From: Mesorhizobium loti
GTDB lineage: Bacteria; Pseudomonadota; Alphaproteobacteria; Rhizobiales; Rhizobiaceae
Reading direction: 5' to 3'
DNA length: 64,000 nt
Assembly: GCA_014189435.1 (NCBI GenBank)
Contig: CP050293.1
Location: forward strand, 6,267,001-6,331,000
Shown: positions 46,618 to 55,897 of the stretch, one piece after another
How the letters are laid out: every line of letters begins with the position of its first letter
Position numbering within the stretch: the stretch's first letter is position 1
Made by a program: the position numbers and the translations under genes
The notes under the pieces: generated by a model
The model's database searches: none
Told to the model about the DNA's origin: nothing
Seen by the model: the letters and a program-made list of their open reading frames with translations, nothing else

Positions 46618-47253
46618 ATGACCTACGCTTCCCTCAAGCCGGTTTCACAGGCCTTCGACCAGCGCAAGCGGTTGATCTTCGTGCGGGCCGCGGCGGTGCT
46701 GGCGGTGCTGCTGCTGTTTCTCACCAAACCGGCGCTGACCGAGGGCTCGGACGGGCACGAGACGCTCGAACTCCTCGGCTTGTGCCTGGTGCTCGCCTGC
46801 GTCGTCGGGCGGCTCTGGAGCATCCTCTATGTCGGCGGCAAGAAGAACGAGGAACTGGTCTCGACGGGGCCGTTTTCGACAACCCAGAACCCGCTCTATT
46901 TCTTCTCGACGGTCGGCGCGGTCGGCGTCGGCTTGCTCTACGGCTCGGTGCTGGCGGCGCTGGCGCTGGGCCTCGCCAGCTTTTTCATCTTTCGCGTCAC
47001 GGCGCGCAAGGAAGCTGAATTCCTGCTCGGCAAGTTCGGCCCGGCCTACCTCGCCTACACCAAGGACACGCCCCGCTTCTGGCCAAATCCCTTTCTGTAC
47101 CGCGACCATGACGAGCTGCAGTTCTCGACGCGGGCGCTGAAGCGCACATTTTTCGACGGGCTCTATTTCCTCGCCATCTTCCCGGCCATCGAACTGGTCG
47201 AGCATTTCAGGGCGACCGGCCTGCTGTTTCCAGCCCTTGTCACGCTCTACTGA
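46618..47253 (+). CDS. Isoprenylcysteine carboxyl methyltransferase-like membrane protein
   Basis: A 211-residue integral membrane protein of the ICMT/PEMT-like methyltransferase family. The diagnostic stretch is NEELVSTGPFSTTQNPLYFF near residues 79-98, then RVTARKEAEFLLGKFGPAYLAY near 123-144. Bacterial members are poorly characterised and may methylate lipids or small molecules. ATG 46618 has AAGGAA upstream; 37 additional upstream codons are open but not family-like. It is divergent from the small secreted protein gene (277-base gap). Confidence 0.82.
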   Translation: MTYASLKPVSQAFDQRKRLIFVRAAAVLAVLLLFLTKPALTEGSDGHETLELLGLCLVLACVVGRLWSILYVGGKKNEELVSTGPFSTTQNPLYFFSTVGAVGVGLLYGSVLAALALGLASFFIFRVTARKEAEFLLGKFGPAYLAYTKDTPRFWPNPFLYRDHDELQFSTRALKRTFFDGLYFLAIFPAIELVEHFRATGLLFPALVTLY

Positions 47254-47260
47254 TCGGTTT

Positions 47261-47746
47261 CTAGCTGCCGAGCGGATGCGGCATGTAGCCGACGAAGCCC
47301 GCGATCTTCCAGCGTCCGCCGACCTTGGTGCAGAAATACAGCGTCTGCCATTTCAGCCTGTCGACACTGCCGTCCGCTTTGGCGACCGAGCCGTCGAATT
47401 TCTTGTGCAGCACGGCGCGGTCGCCGTCGACATCGATGTCGCGCATGTTGGTGACGCGAAACAGCGCCTCGCGCAGCGGCTCGGCGAATTTGGTCGCCGC
47501 CGTCTCCTTGGCCTGGCGCAACCACTCGTCGCGGTAGACTTCCAGCCTCGGAAACTGCAAGCGCCAGGCGTCGGCGTTGTGCAGGAAATGCGCATGCATG
47601 CCGAAGAAGCTTTCGGCGACGAAATCATTCTCGACCATCGCCCAGTCCTGGCCGATGAAGGCGTCGATGTCGCGCCGCACCAGCATTTCCCAGAGCGCGT
47701 GGCGATCGGCATCGCCTGATGGAAACGGGTTCTTGTCGTAGGTCAT
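47261..47746 (-). CDS. NTF2/SnoaL-like protein of unknown function
   Basis: A 161-residue soluble protein without signal peptide. The layout, helices followed by a curved sheet ending in GGRWKIAGFVGYMPHPLG with an earlier DAFIGQDWAMVENDFV, fits a SnoaL/NTF2-like fold. No catalytic residues can be assigned. It is convergent with the ICMT-like gene (seven bases between the stops) and divergent from ridA. Confidence 0.65.
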   Translation of the reverse strand: MTYDKNPFPSGDADRHALWEMLVRRDIDAFIGQDWAMVENDFVAESFFGMHAHFLHNADAWRLQFPRLEVYRDEWLRQAKETAATKFAEPLREALFRVTNMRDIDVDGDRAVLHKKFDGSVAKADGSVDRLKWQTLYFCTKVGGRWKIAGFVGYMPHPLGS

Positions 47747-47905
47747 TGCTGTCGTCTCCGGTCCGGCAAATGCGTCTGTGCGTTACGGCTGCAAGGCAGC
47801 CAGCCGGCGCGCACGATGCAAGCGCTTCTGTAATAAAGCAACATGAATTTCTGGGAATGTTGCTTTCCAACAAGGCCCCTATGAGGATCGCCCCGATCGG
47901 GGTAA

Positions 47906-48331
47906 ATGTCGACGCAAGCGGGCGCCGCCATGGCATCCCGTCCTGTCATCAAAGGAGGCCTTCCCTTGCCCAAGCAATGTTTTGGAACGTCGCATGTGCC
48001 GTTGTCGCCCGCCGTGCGGGCCGGTGATCTCGTCTATGTCTCGGGCCAGGTTCCGGTCGGCAGCGACGGCATCGTGGTCAAGGGCGGCATATCCGAACAG
48101 ACCGAGCAGGTGCTCGCCAACATCAAGGCCGCACTGGCGCTCGCCGGCTGCACCCTGGACGATGTCGTCAAGACAACGGTCTGGCTGGAAGACGCGCGCG
48201 ATTTCGGCACCTTCAACGCGGTCTATGCCCGGCACTTTCCGAAGAACCCGCCGGCCCGCACCACGGTCGAATCGCGGTTGATGATCGACATCAAGATCGA
48301 GGTTGAGGCCATCGCCTACCGGCCACTCTGA
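47906..48331 (+). CDS. RidA family protein (reactive imine/enamine deaminase)
   Basis: A 141-residue member of the RidA/YjgF family, trimeric enzymes that hydrolyse reactive imines. Diagnostic residues include AGDLVYVSGQVPVG, CTLDDVVKTTVWLED near residues 86-100 and the substrate-carboxylate Arg in NPPARTTVES. ATG 47906 is used; ATG 47930 gives an N-terminus closer to many relatives. It is 32 bases before the amidohydrolase gene and probably co-transcribed, suggesting that an imine forms in that pathway. Confidence 0.87.
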   Translation: MSTQAGAAMASRPVIKGGLPLPKQCFGTSHVPLSPAVRAGDLVYVSGQVPVGSDGIVVKGGISEQTEQVLANIKAALALAGCTLDDVVKTTVWLEDARDFGTFNAVYARHFPKNPPARTTVESRLMIDIKIEVEAIAYRPL

Positions 48332-48363
48332 GAAAGCAAAGCAACGAACCGGAGGTGACCCCA

Positions 48364-49599
48364 ATGCAATTCGACCTCCTGCTGAAGGGCGGACGGCTGA
48401 TCGATCCGGCGTCCGGGATCGATGCGCCGCGCGATGTCGCCATCGCCAATGGCCGCGTTGCCGCTGTCGATGCCGATATCCCGGCAACCAGAGCCGCGCA
48501 GGTCATCGATGCCGGCGGCTGCATCGTCACGCCAGGTCTGGTCGACCTGCACAGCCACGTCTATTGGGGCGGCACCTCGCTCGGCGTCGATGCCGACCGG
48601 CTGGCCGCCAAGAGCGGCACCACCACCTTCATCGATGCGGGCAGTGCTGGCGCCGGCAATTTCCTAGGCTTTCGCCGCCATGTCATGGAGCGCTCGAAGG
48701 TGCGCATCCTGGCCTATGTCAACATTTCCTTCGCCGGCATTTTTGGCTTCTCGCAGACGGTGTCGGTCGGCGAATGCAGCGATCTGAGGCTGTGCGAACC
48801 GCGCGAGGTTGTGGCAGCGGTACGCGAACACCGCGATGTCGTGGTCGGTGTAAAAGTTCGCTCCGGCAAGCATGCCGGCGGCACCAGCGGCATCGCCCCG
48901 GTGGATCTCGCGCTGGAGGCCGCCGACCAGGCCGGCCTTCCGCTGATGGCGCATATCGACGAGCCGCCGCCCGGCCGCTCGGAAGTGCTGCCGCGGCTGC
49001 GCAAGGGCGACATCCTCACCCACTGCTTCCGCCCGTTCCCCAATGCGCCGGTGTTCGCCTCCGGCGCGGTGCGGCCAGACATGCGGCTGGCGCGCGAACG
49101 CGGCGTCATCTTCGACATCGGCCATGGCATGGGCTCGTTCGATTTCGCGGTCGCCCGCGCCATGCTCGAGGAAGGCCTGGCGCCGGACGTGATCTCGAGC
49201 GACGTGCATCTCTACTGCGTCGACGGGCCGGCTTTCGACATACTGGTCTGCATGTCGAAGCTTCTGGCACTCGGCATGCCGCTGGTCGAGGTTTTGCGCG
49301 CCGCGACGCAAGCGCCGGCGCAGGCGATCGCCAGGCCCGATCTCGGCACGCTGGCGGTTGGAACTGTCGGCGATGTCGCGGTGCTGCGGCAGCGCCCGGG
49401 CCGCTTCACCTTCGTCGACGCGGTCGGCGCCTCGCTGGTCGCCGACCAGCGGCTGGTGTCGGAGGGTATTGTCATCGGCGGCACCTGGTGGCCGAACGAG
49501 GCGGTTAACGATGTCAGCGAGACCGAGCGGTTTGTGGCGCATGCCGCGCATACCCATGTCGAGGTTGCGGCGAGGCACTTTGGGCATCGGCACGATTAG
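48364..49599 (+). CDS. Amidohydrolase/deacetylase family metallohydrolase
   Basis: A 411-residue cytoplasmic enzyme of the amidohydrolase superfamily. Metal ligands are visible: HxH in GLVDLHSHVYWG (residues 59-70), a likely carboxylated Lys in VVVGVKVRSGK, His in PLMAHIDEPP, His in ILTHCFRPF and Asp in VISSDVHLY. ATG 48364 is preceded by GGAGG at 48351-48355 with ideal spacing; an in-frame GTG at 48355 overlaps that site and is rejected. Such enzymes hydrolyse cyclic amides, N-acyl groups or lactones. The substrate here is unknown; RidA is upstream and a family C repeat follows. Confidence 0.85.
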   Translation: MQFDLLLKGGRLIDPASGIDAPRDVAIANGRVAAVDADIPATRAAQVIDAGGCIVTPGLVDLHSHVYWGGTSLGVDADRLAAKSGTTTFIDAGSAGAGNFLGFRRHVMERSKVRILAYVNISFAGIFGFSQTVSVGECSDLRLCEPREVVAAVREHRDVVVGVKVRSGKHAGGTSGIAPVDLALEAADQAGLPLMAHIDEPPPGRSEVLPRLRKGDILTHCFRPFPNAPVFASGAVRPDMRLARERGVIFDIGHGMGSFDFAVARAMLEEGLAPDVISSDVHLYCVDGPAFDILVCMSKLLALGMPLVEVLRAATQAPAQAIARPDLGTLAVGTVGDVAVLRQRPGRFTFVDAVGASLVADQRLVSEGIVIGGTWWPNEAVNDVSETERFVAHAAHTHVEVAARHFGHRHD

Positions 49600-49790
49600 C
49601 CGATCTCCCCCTCGTGGGGGAGATGCCCGGCAGGGCAGAGGGGGGCGTGACGGAATGCAAACCTTCGCCATCCTGCGACCCGACCCGATAATCTTTTCGA
49701 AGACACGGCTGCCGTCGGTTGATAAGCCGGCGGGACAGCGCCCCCCTCTGGCCTGCCGGCCATCTCCCCCACGAGGGGGGAGATCGACCT
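49600..49790. repeat. Family C paired palindromic repeat, copy 5
   Basis: Arms CTCCCCCTCGTGGGGGAGAT/CCGGCAGGGCAGAGGGGGGC and GCGGGACAGCGCCCCCCTCT/CTCCCCCACGAGGGGGGAG. The spacer is about 75 bp and includes AACCTTCGCCATCCTGCGAC, a degenerate core. It exactly fills the gap between the convergent amidohydrolase and flavin monooxygenase genes. Confidence 0.8.
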
Positions 49791-51581
49791 TCACCGACCC
49801 GAATTGCTGAACGCCCCATAAACCGGCGTCTCAACCCCTTCCATCCGCGCCTTGATCTGCAGCGCTACATATTTCGAATAAAACCGCGACAGCGCCAGAT
49901 TGCCGCCGTGGAACCACAGCGCTTCCTGCGCGGTCGGCTTCCACATGTTGCGCAGCTCGCCTTGCCATGGGCCGGGGTCGCCCTTGACGCCCGAGCCAAG
50001 TCCCCAGCAGGGGCCGACCTTGTCGGCGACCTCGCGTGAGACGATCGCCGCCACCGTCTCGTTCATCGACTGATAGCCGGTGCAGGCGATGATGGCGTCG
50101 GCGGCGAGTTCGGTGCCTTCCTCGAACAGAATGCCGCTCGGTGTCAGCGACTTGATGGCGACGCCGCTGCGGACGCCGATCTCGCCGTCGATGATCAGGC
50201 TGGAGGCGCCGACGTCGATGTAGTAGCCGGAGCCGGTGCGGTAGGCCTTCATCAACAGGCCGGTTTCGTCGTCGCCGAAATCGATGGCGAAGCCGGCGGC
50301 GCGCAGGCTGATATAGAAGGCCGCGTCGCGCGCCTTGATCACCTCGTAGAGCGCGCGCTGGCCCTTGGGCACCAGCGCGAACGGCGTCGAGGCGACGATC
50401 ATGTCGGCCTTCTCGGTGGTGATGCCGCGTGCCAGTGCGTCTTCCGAAAAGATCTCGAAGCCGACTTCCATCAGCGTGTCCGACTTGACCACCGTCGTCG
50501 GCGAGCGCTGGACCATGGTGACCTCGGCACCGCTTTCCCAGAGGTCGACGCAGACATCGTGGCCCGAGCTTGCCGCGCCGATGACGGCGACACGTCTGCC
50601 GCGGAATTTCTCGCCGCTGGAATACTGGCTGGAGTGCAGCAATTCGCCCTTGAACTGATCGGCGCCCGGCAGATCGATCCGCCGTGGCGGACCATAGGCG
50701 CCGGTGGCGAAGACGATGTGCTTCGGCTTCAGCGTGATCTGCCTGCCGACGCGGTCGACCACCACGGTCCAGACTTTCTCCGCCTCGTCATAGCTGGCGC
50801 TGAGGCATTTGGTGGCGACCCAATAGTTGAGCTCCATGACGCGCGTGTACATTTCCAGCCAGTCGCCCATCTTGTCCTTGGGCGTGAACACCGGCCAGTT
50901 TTCGGGGAAGGGAATGTAGGGCAGATGGTCGTACCAGACCGGGTCATGCAGCACGAGGGTGCGGTAGCGGTTGCGCCAGGAATCACCGGGCCGAGCATTC
51001 TTCTCGATGACGATGGTGGGCACGCCGAGCTGGCGCAGCCGCGCGCCCAGCATGATGCCGCCCTGGCCGCCGCCGATGACCAGGCAGTAGGGCTGCTCGT
51101 CGGCGCCGAGTTCGCGCGTCTCGCGCGCCCGCGCCTCGCCCCAAGTCTCGCGCCTGGGGTCGGCCTTGTGGCGCACACCCAGCGGCCGCGCCGCGCCCTT
51201 GCGCTCCTCGAACCCTTTGAGGTCGGTCATCGCCGTGAACAATGTCCGGCAGCGGCCGTCACGCAGCCGCATGATGCCCTCTCCTGATGCCACTGCGGTT
51301 TCGAAGCTGAACCAGGCTTCGATGGTGCCCTCGTCCGAGGTCGCCTCGCCGGTCAGTTGCCACCCCGTCGGCTTGGTCGTCTCCAACGCCGCCGCCAGCA
51401 TGTCGGCGATCGCCTCGCGGCCTTCCATGGTGGTGATGTTCCAGGTGAAGGTCAGGAGATCGCGCCAGTAGCAATCGTCGCCGAACAGGTTGCTCGCGGC
51501 GGCCACGTCGCCGGCTGCGAGTGCCTGCGCCAGGGATTCGAGCCATGCGGCGGCCTGTTTCGTCGGTGCTATTTCGAGCAT
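49791..51581 (-). CDS. FAD-dependent monooxygenase with N-terminal NTF2-like domain
   Basis: A 596-residue flavoprotein. Residues 1-125 form an NTF2/SnoaL-like domain (GDDCYWRDLLTFTWNITTMEG). The remainder is an FMO/YUCCA-type monooxygenase with the FAD site YCLVIGGGQGGIMLGARL near 163-180, the NADPH site VAVIGAASSGHDVCVDL near 335-351 and FATGAYGPP. ATG 51581 has GGAAGAA upstream; longer frames read into the rpiR gene. FMOs of this type oxygenate N- or S-containing substrates or perform Baeyer-Villiger chemistry. It lies downstream of the RpiR regulator on the same strand and is probably co-regulated with the divergent ABC transporter. Confidence 0.87.
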   Translation of the reverse strand: MLEIAPTKQAAAWLESLAQALAAGDVAAASNLFGDDCYWRDLLTFTWNITTMEGREAIADMLAAALETTKPTGWQLTGEATSDEGTIEAWFSFETAVASGEGIMRLRDGRCRTLFTAMTDLKGFEERKGAARPLGVRHKADPRRETWGEARARETRELGADEQPYCLVIGGGQGGIMLGARLRQLGVPTIVIEKNARPGDSWRNRYRTLVLHDPVWYDHLPYIPFPENWPVFTPKDKMGDWLEMYTRVMELNYWVATKCLSASYDEAEKVWTVVVDRVGRQITLKPKHIVFATGAYGPPRRIDLPGADQFKGELLHSSQYSSGEKFRGRRVAVIGAASSGHDVCVDLWESGAEVTMVQRSPTTVVKSDTLMEVGFEIFSEDALARGITTEKADMIVASTPFALVPKGQRALYEVIKARDAAFYISLRAAGFAIDFGDDETGLLMKAYRTGSGYYIDVGASSLIIDGEIGVRSGVAIKSLTPSGILFEEGTELAADAIIACTGYQSMNETVAAIVSREVADKVGPCWGLGSGVKGDPGPWQGELRNMWKPTAQEALWFHGGNLALSRFYSKYVALQIKARMEGVETPVYGAFSNSGR

Positions 51582-51637
51582 TTCTTCCCTCTTCCTGCGT
51601 GCGTCTAATCTGTGTTGGAATGGTAACTGTCGGACCC

Positions 51638-51691
51638 GGCGCTGCCCCTCATCCGCCTGCCGGCACCTTCTCCCCGTGAACGGGGAGAAGG
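51638..51691. repeat. Family B repeat, single-arm copy
   Basis: One arm only: GGCGCTGCCCCTCATCCGCC, TGCCGGCACC and CTTCTCCCCGTGAACGGGGA. The partner arm is missing. It lies between the RpiR and flavin monooxygenase genes and may act as a weak terminator or processing hairpin. Confidence 0.7.
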
Positions 51692-51694
51692 GAG

Positions 51695-52639
51695 CTAGTC
51701 TCCGAGCGGCTCCATCTCCTTGCCGGTGCGGTGGATCTGGGCGTTGTATTTGATGCGGCGCACCGTCTCGCGGGCCGAGCCGTCGAGCTTGTAGGCCGAG
51801 GCCACCGCCAAAAGGTCGATCGCCGCCAGGAAGGCGAAGCGCGACGCCGTCGGCTTCAGCGTATCGGGATATTCGGGCACCGCCACCGTCAGCCTGACGT
51901 CGCAGGCGCGCGCCAGTTCGGTGTCGGGCGCGGTCACCGCGATCGCATTGGCGCGGTAGTGCTTGGCGAGTTCGACGGCCTCGATGACCTCGCGGGTGCG
52001 CCCCGTCGCCGAAATGGCGATCACCAGATCGCCGGGCTTGAGCGTCGAGGCGGTCATGCGCATCAGATAGGGATCGCATTGGGCGCTGATCGATATGCCG
52101 TAGCGGAACAGCCGGTACTGGGTTTCCTGCGCCAGCGCCGAGGAGCTGCCGCCGAGGCCGAAGACTGTAACCTGGCGCGCCTTGGCGATCAGCTCGGCCG
52201 CCTTCTGCAACTGCGCCGGGTCGAGCTGCCGCTCGGCTTCCTGCAGTGCCCGGCGGGCCTCGCCGAACACGGCGTTCCAGAACGGCATGCCATTGTCGTT
52301 GCTGACGGAAGGCGACTTGGCCAGATAGAGCGCACCGACGACGAGGCTCTGCGCCAGCTTCAGCTTGAAGTCGCGCACGCCCTCGCAGCCGATGGCGCGG
52401 CAGAACCGGGTCACCGTCGGTTCGCTGACCCCGGCGCGCTTGGCAAGTGCGGCGTTGGAGGCGTCGACGGCGTATTTGACATCGTCGAGCACGACATCGG
52501 CGACACGCCGTTCGGCCGGACGCAATTCGCTGTAGGAATCCTTGACCAGCGAGATGATGTCGGGGATGCGCCGGACAGGGTCGCGCCCCTCAGCGTCGTG
52601 GCCTGAAACAGGCTCGTCCTGGCTGCCAGCTTCGATCAT
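51695..52639 (-). CDS. RpiR/MurR family transcriptional regulator
   Basis: A 314-residue regulator with an N-terminal HTH_6 domain (residues about 25-100, ALAKRAGVSEPTVTRFCRAI) and a C-terminal SIS domain (about 140-275, VFGLGGSSSALAQETQYRLF, ISATGRTREVIEAVELAK). SIS domains in this family usually sense sugar phosphates. ATG 52639 with AGGA upstream is preferred; the frame is open to 52807 with other Met codons at 52684 and 52702. It is divergent from the ABC transporter operon and probably controls it. Confidence 0.88.
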   Translation of the reverse strand: MIEAGSQDEPVSGHDAEGRDPVRRIPDIISLVKDSYSELRPAERRVADVVLDDVKYAVDASNAALAKRAGVSEPTVTRFCRAIGCEGVRDFKLKLAQSLVVGALYLAKSPSVSNDNGMPFWNAVFGEARRALQEAERQLDPAQLQKAAELIAKARQVTVFGLGGSSSALAQETQYRLFRYGISISAQCDPYLMRMTASTLKPGDLVIAISATGRTREVIEAVELAKHYRANAIAVTAPDTELARACDVRLTVAVPEYPDTLKPTASRFAFLAAIDLLAVASAYKLDGSARETVRRIKYNAQIHRTGKEMEPLGD

Positions 52640-52783
52640 GGAGTCCTGGTCTTTCCCTGGGTTGCGAGGCTGTCGTCTTAGCATGTTTGCACGCCGTGGC
52701 TCCATGTGCCTGACCGCATCGCAACCGGAAACCTCACCTTCTCCGCTTCCTTCCAGCCCGTGCGAGTTCCGAAGTATGTAGGA

Positions 52784-52825
52784 AAGCAACATATATTTCA
52801 AGGTCATGAAAACATCGTGAAAACA
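52784..52825. promoter_or_regulatory. Candidate operator in the rpiR-ABC divergent region
   Basis: The octamer TGAAAACA occurs at 52807-52814 and 52818-52825, eleven bases apart (one helical turn), preceded by the dyad-like GAAAGCAACATATATTTC (52783-52800). RpiR proteins commonly bind GAAA/TTTC-type half-sites. The 322-base gap is otherwise AT-richer than its surroundings and presumably holds both promoters. The assignment is an inference from position and repetition. Confidence 0.45.
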
Positions 52826-52961
52826 ATTGGATAGCTATGAAAGCCCATTTTTGTGATATGGGTACCAGCGCTCGTGCTTGACAGGAAAGTAGGATAGTTA
52901 CAGACTGATTTTCGCGGTCGGGTGAGCCAGTGGGTCATCGCGCAATCTTCCCGGGGGGCAG

Positions 52962-53789
52962 ATGAATACGGGCGATGCAAGAAACCCGAAGCTTGGCGTG
53001 CAGGCAGCGACCAAGATCTATCACACGGCCTCCGGCGACCTGCTGGCGCTGGACGGTTGCAGCCTCGACATCAGTGCCAATGAAATCGTCTCGATCGTCG
53101 GCCCTTCCGGCTGCGGCAAGACAACGCTTTTGTGGTCGATGTCGGGCCTGCACAGCCTGACCAGCGGCGAGATCCGGCTCGACGGCAAGGCCATCACCGG
53201 ACCGCATCCCGATATCGGCATCGTCTTCCAGGAAGCGAACCTCCTGCCGTGGCGCAATCTCGACGCCAACATCCGCTTCCCCTTCGAGATCAAGGGCGAG
53301 AAGCCGGACCGGGCGTGGATCGCGCATCTGCTCAACCGCGTCGGTCTCGACGGTTTCGGCGGCAAGTTCCCGCGCGAGCTGTCGGGCGGCATGCAGCAAC
53401 GCGCGGCGATCGTGCGGGCGCTGGCGCTGAAACCCTCGGTGCTGCTTATGGACGAGCCGTTCGGCGCGCTCGACAGCTTCACCCGCGAGGAGATGAACCG
53501 GCTGGTCGAGGAGATCTGGCTCGACACCAAGACCACCATCGTCTTCATCACCCACTCGATCGAGGAGGCGATCTTCCTGTCCGACCGGGTGGTGGTGCTG
53601 AGCGCCCGGCCGGGCCGCGTTGCCAAGGAGTATCGCGTGCCGTTTGCGCGGCCACGCTCACTGGAGATCATGGCGACGAAGGAGGTCTTCGACCTCACCA
53701 ACCGGATCAAGATGGACATTGTCGGCGAACGTACGCGGCCAAAGGCGGCGGAGCGCCCGAGCGCAGAGATCGTGAGGATCAGACCGTGA
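52962..53789 (+). CDS. NitT/TauT-type ABC transporter, ATP-binding protein
   Basis: A 275-residue ATPase with Walker A GPSGCGKTTLL near residues 48-58, Q-loop IVFQEANLLPW near 88, signature LSGGMQQRA near 141 and Walker B LLMDEPFGALD near 164. ATG 52962 follows CCGGGGGGCAG. It belongs to the same family as tauB and ssuB but is a third, separate system. The stop overlaps the permease start (GTGA). The substrate is not a clear sulfonate; the neighbours suggest an organic nitrogen compound. Confidence 0.9.
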   Translation: MNTGDARNPKLGVQAATKIYHTASGDLLALDGCSLDISANEIVSIVGPSGCGKTTLLWSMSGLHSLTSGEIRLDGKAITGPHPDIGIVFQEANLLPWRNLDANIRFPFEIKGEKPDRAWIAHLLNRVGLDGFGGKFPRELSGGMQQRAAIVRALALKPSVLLMDEPFGALDSFTREEMNRLVEEIWLDTKTTIVFITHSIEEAIFLSDRVVVLSARPGRVAKEYRVPFARPRSLEIMATKEVFDLTNRIKMDIVGERTRPKAAERPSAEIVRIRP

Positions 53790-54646
53790 GCGGGGGCGAC
53801 GCGATTCCGGAATTCTCGAAGTCCAAGTCGGGTGCCAAGTCTGGCGAAGGCCATGAGGTCAGCCTGACCAACCTGTCTGCCTTCGCCAGCGGCCCCGGCA
53901 TCAAGTCGGGCAAGGAGGTGGCGGCCATTCTTGCGGTGGCGGTGATCATCATCGGCGGCATCGAACTGGCGCTGCGGCTGTTCCACGTGCCGCTCTACAT
54001 TATGCCGCCGCCGAGCTCGATCGCCTATGCGCTGTTCGACGAATTTCCGCTGATCGCGCCGCATCTCGGCTACACGCTGGTCGAGCTGGTGTCCGGTTTT
54101 GCGATCGGCGCCGTCATCGGTCTCATTTTGGCTGCGGTCATCACCCAGTTCCCGTTCGCGGAAAAGATCGTTGCGCCCTACATCCTGCTTTTGGTCACCA
54201 CTCCGATGCTGGCGCTGGTGCCGCTTTTGATCCTGCGCTTCGGCTTCGGCTACACGCCGCGCATCATCGCGGTGGCGCTGGCCGCCGGGCCGATGGTGAT
54301 GATCAACGCCGCCACCGGCTTTCGCCGCGTCGACAGCGCCAAGATCGCACTGGCGCGCTCCTATGGCGCCAGCACCTTGCAGATCTTCTGGAAGATCCGC
54401 GCGCCGATGGCGCTGCCGATGATCCTGGTCGGGCTGATGATAGGCGCCATCTTCGGCCTGTTGACCGCGGTCGGCGCCGAAATGGTCGGCGGCGGCTTCG
54501 GCCTCGGCAACCGGCTGACCACCTATTCGTCGATGATCCAGATGCCGCAGTTCTTCGCGGTGGTGCTGATCCTGTCGACGCTCGGCATCCTGATCTACGT
54601 GCTGTTCTTCCTGATCGGCAAGAAGTGGGCGAGCTGGGAGGCTTAG
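53786..54646 (+). CDS. NitT/TauT-type ABC transporter, permease
   Basis: A 286-residue permease with a polar N-terminus of about 45 residues and six hydrophobic segments. The ATPase-contact loop is IALARSYGASTLQIFWKIRAP near residues 188-208. GTG 53786 overlaps the ATPase stop and is the best start; the longer open frame lies within the ATPase gene. The binding-protein gene follows after 70 bases. Confidence 0.88.
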   Translation: MSGGDAIPEFSKSKSGAKSGEGHEVSLTNLSAFASGPGIKSGKEVAAILAVAVIIIGGIELALRLFHVPLYIMPPPSSIAYALFDEFPLIAPHLGYTLVELVSGFAIGAVIGLILAAVITQFPFAEKIVAPYILLLVTTPMLALVPLLILRFGFGYTPRIIAVALAAGPMVMINAATGFRRVDSAKIALARSYGASTLQIFWKIRAPMALPMILVGLMIGAIFGLLTAVGAEMVGGGFGLGNRLTTYSSMIQMPQFFAVVLILSTLGILIYVLFFLIGKKWASWEA

Positions 54647-54716
54647 ACACAAAGGTGAAGGCGGCGCCCGGGAGGCGGGCGGCAAGAGACTGACGTCAAA
54701 CAAAAAGGGGAATGCC

Positions 54717-55880
54717 ATGACCAAAGACAATTTCATCCACCCGGCGGGAATGAGCCGCCGCTATTTCCTGCAGGTGACCGGCGCCGGCCTGGTGACGGCA
54801 ACCGCGCTCGGCGCCACGGGCCTGAAGGCCCGGGCCGAGCCATATGGAAAATTCACCTGGATCTCGCCGCGCGGCACGCTCGAAGTGCTCGACGACTATC
54901 CCTACTGGGCAGCCAAGAAGGCCGGCTATTTCGACGGGCTGGACACCGACATGCAGCCGGGGCCGTCGGACGGCACCGCGACGGTGAAGTTCGTCGATGT
55001 CGGCCAGGCCGATATGGGCTTCCCTTCGCCCGGCGTGTTCTCCTTCGCCATCCAGAACGGCATGAAGCTGAAGTCGGTGTTCCACATGGGCGCCCGCGAC
55101 ACGTTCAGCTTCGCCTTCCGCAAGGGCGAGGGGTCGAACGATCTGAAGAAGCTGGAAGGCAAGACCATCCTGCTCGGCTCCGCCGCCTGGCAGTCGATCA
55201 CCGATCCGCTGCTGGCCGCTCAAGGCGTCGACATCAAGAAGGTGAAGTATGTCGAGGCCGGCTGGCCGACCTGGGGCACAGCACTCGCCGGCGGCCAGGG
55301 CGATGCCGCTTTGGCATGGGAAGGCCTGCGCGCCGAGTGGATCGCCAAGGGGCTCGACTTCGAATACTGGCTGGGCGTGCAGAATTCCAAGCTGCCGGCC
55401 AACACCTTCGTCGTGCGCGCCGCCGATCTCGAGGATCCCGACCGCAAGGCGTTCCTGGAGAAGTATCTGCGCGGCTGGGCGATGGGCCTCGAATTCGGCT
55501 ACCAGAATCCCCGCGCGGCGGTCGAAGCGGTGTTCGAGCAGTTCCCGACGCTGGCCAAGAATCTCGGACCCGAACTTGGCACCACGTCGATCCTGCAGCA
55601 GATCAACGTCTTCCGCGGCGACATGGACAAGCGCGGCGGCTGGGGCTCGCATGACATGGCGAGCTGGCAGGGCTTCTTCGACGAGATCCACAAGATCGGC
55701 CAGATCACCGCTCCGGTGAAGGCCGAGGACGTCTGCACCAACGATTTGATCGGTCCGGCCAATGATTTCGACAAGGCCAAGGTCAAGGCCGATGCCGACG
55801 GATACAAGTTGTCGGAAGGTTTTGCCGCGCTCGATGTCGAGAAGATCAAGGCGCATCTGTTCGATTCGGCGATCAAGTAG
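54717..55880 (+). CDS. NitT/TauT-type ABC transporter, substrate-binding protein (Tat-like signal)
   Basis: A 387-residue periplasmic binding protein. The N-terminus SRRYFLQVTGAGLVTATALG holds a twin-arginine motif with a hydrophobic stretch, suggesting Tat export. The mature part has the NMT1/THI5-like fold (YPYWAAKKAGYFDGLDTDM; FVDVGQADMGFPSPG; LEGKTILLGSAAWQSITDP). ATG 54717 is preceded by AAAAGGGGAATGCC. It is longer than TauA or SsuA and shares only the fold. The binding pocket cannot be read from sequence. Confidence 0.88.
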   Translation: MTKDNFIHPAGMSRRYFLQVTGAGLVTATALGATGLKARAEPYGKFTWISPRGTLEVLDDYPYWAAKKAGYFDGLDTDMQPGPSDGTATVKFVDVGQADMGFPSPGVFSFAIQNGMKLKSVFHMGARDTFSFAFRKGEGSNDLKKLEGKTILLGSAAWQSITDPLLAAQGVDIKKVKYVEAGWPTWGTALAGGQGDAALAWEGLRAEWIAKGLDFEYWLGVQNSKLPANTFVVRAADLEDPDRKAFLEKYLRGWAMGLEFGYQNPRAAVEAVFEQFPTLAKNLGPELGTTSILQQINVFRGDMDKRGGWGSHDMASWQGFFDEIHKIGQITAPVKAEDVCTNDLIGPANDFDKAKVKADADGYKLSEGFAALDVEKIKAHLFDSAIK

Positions 55881-55897
55881 GGCTGCAATTGTCGAAG

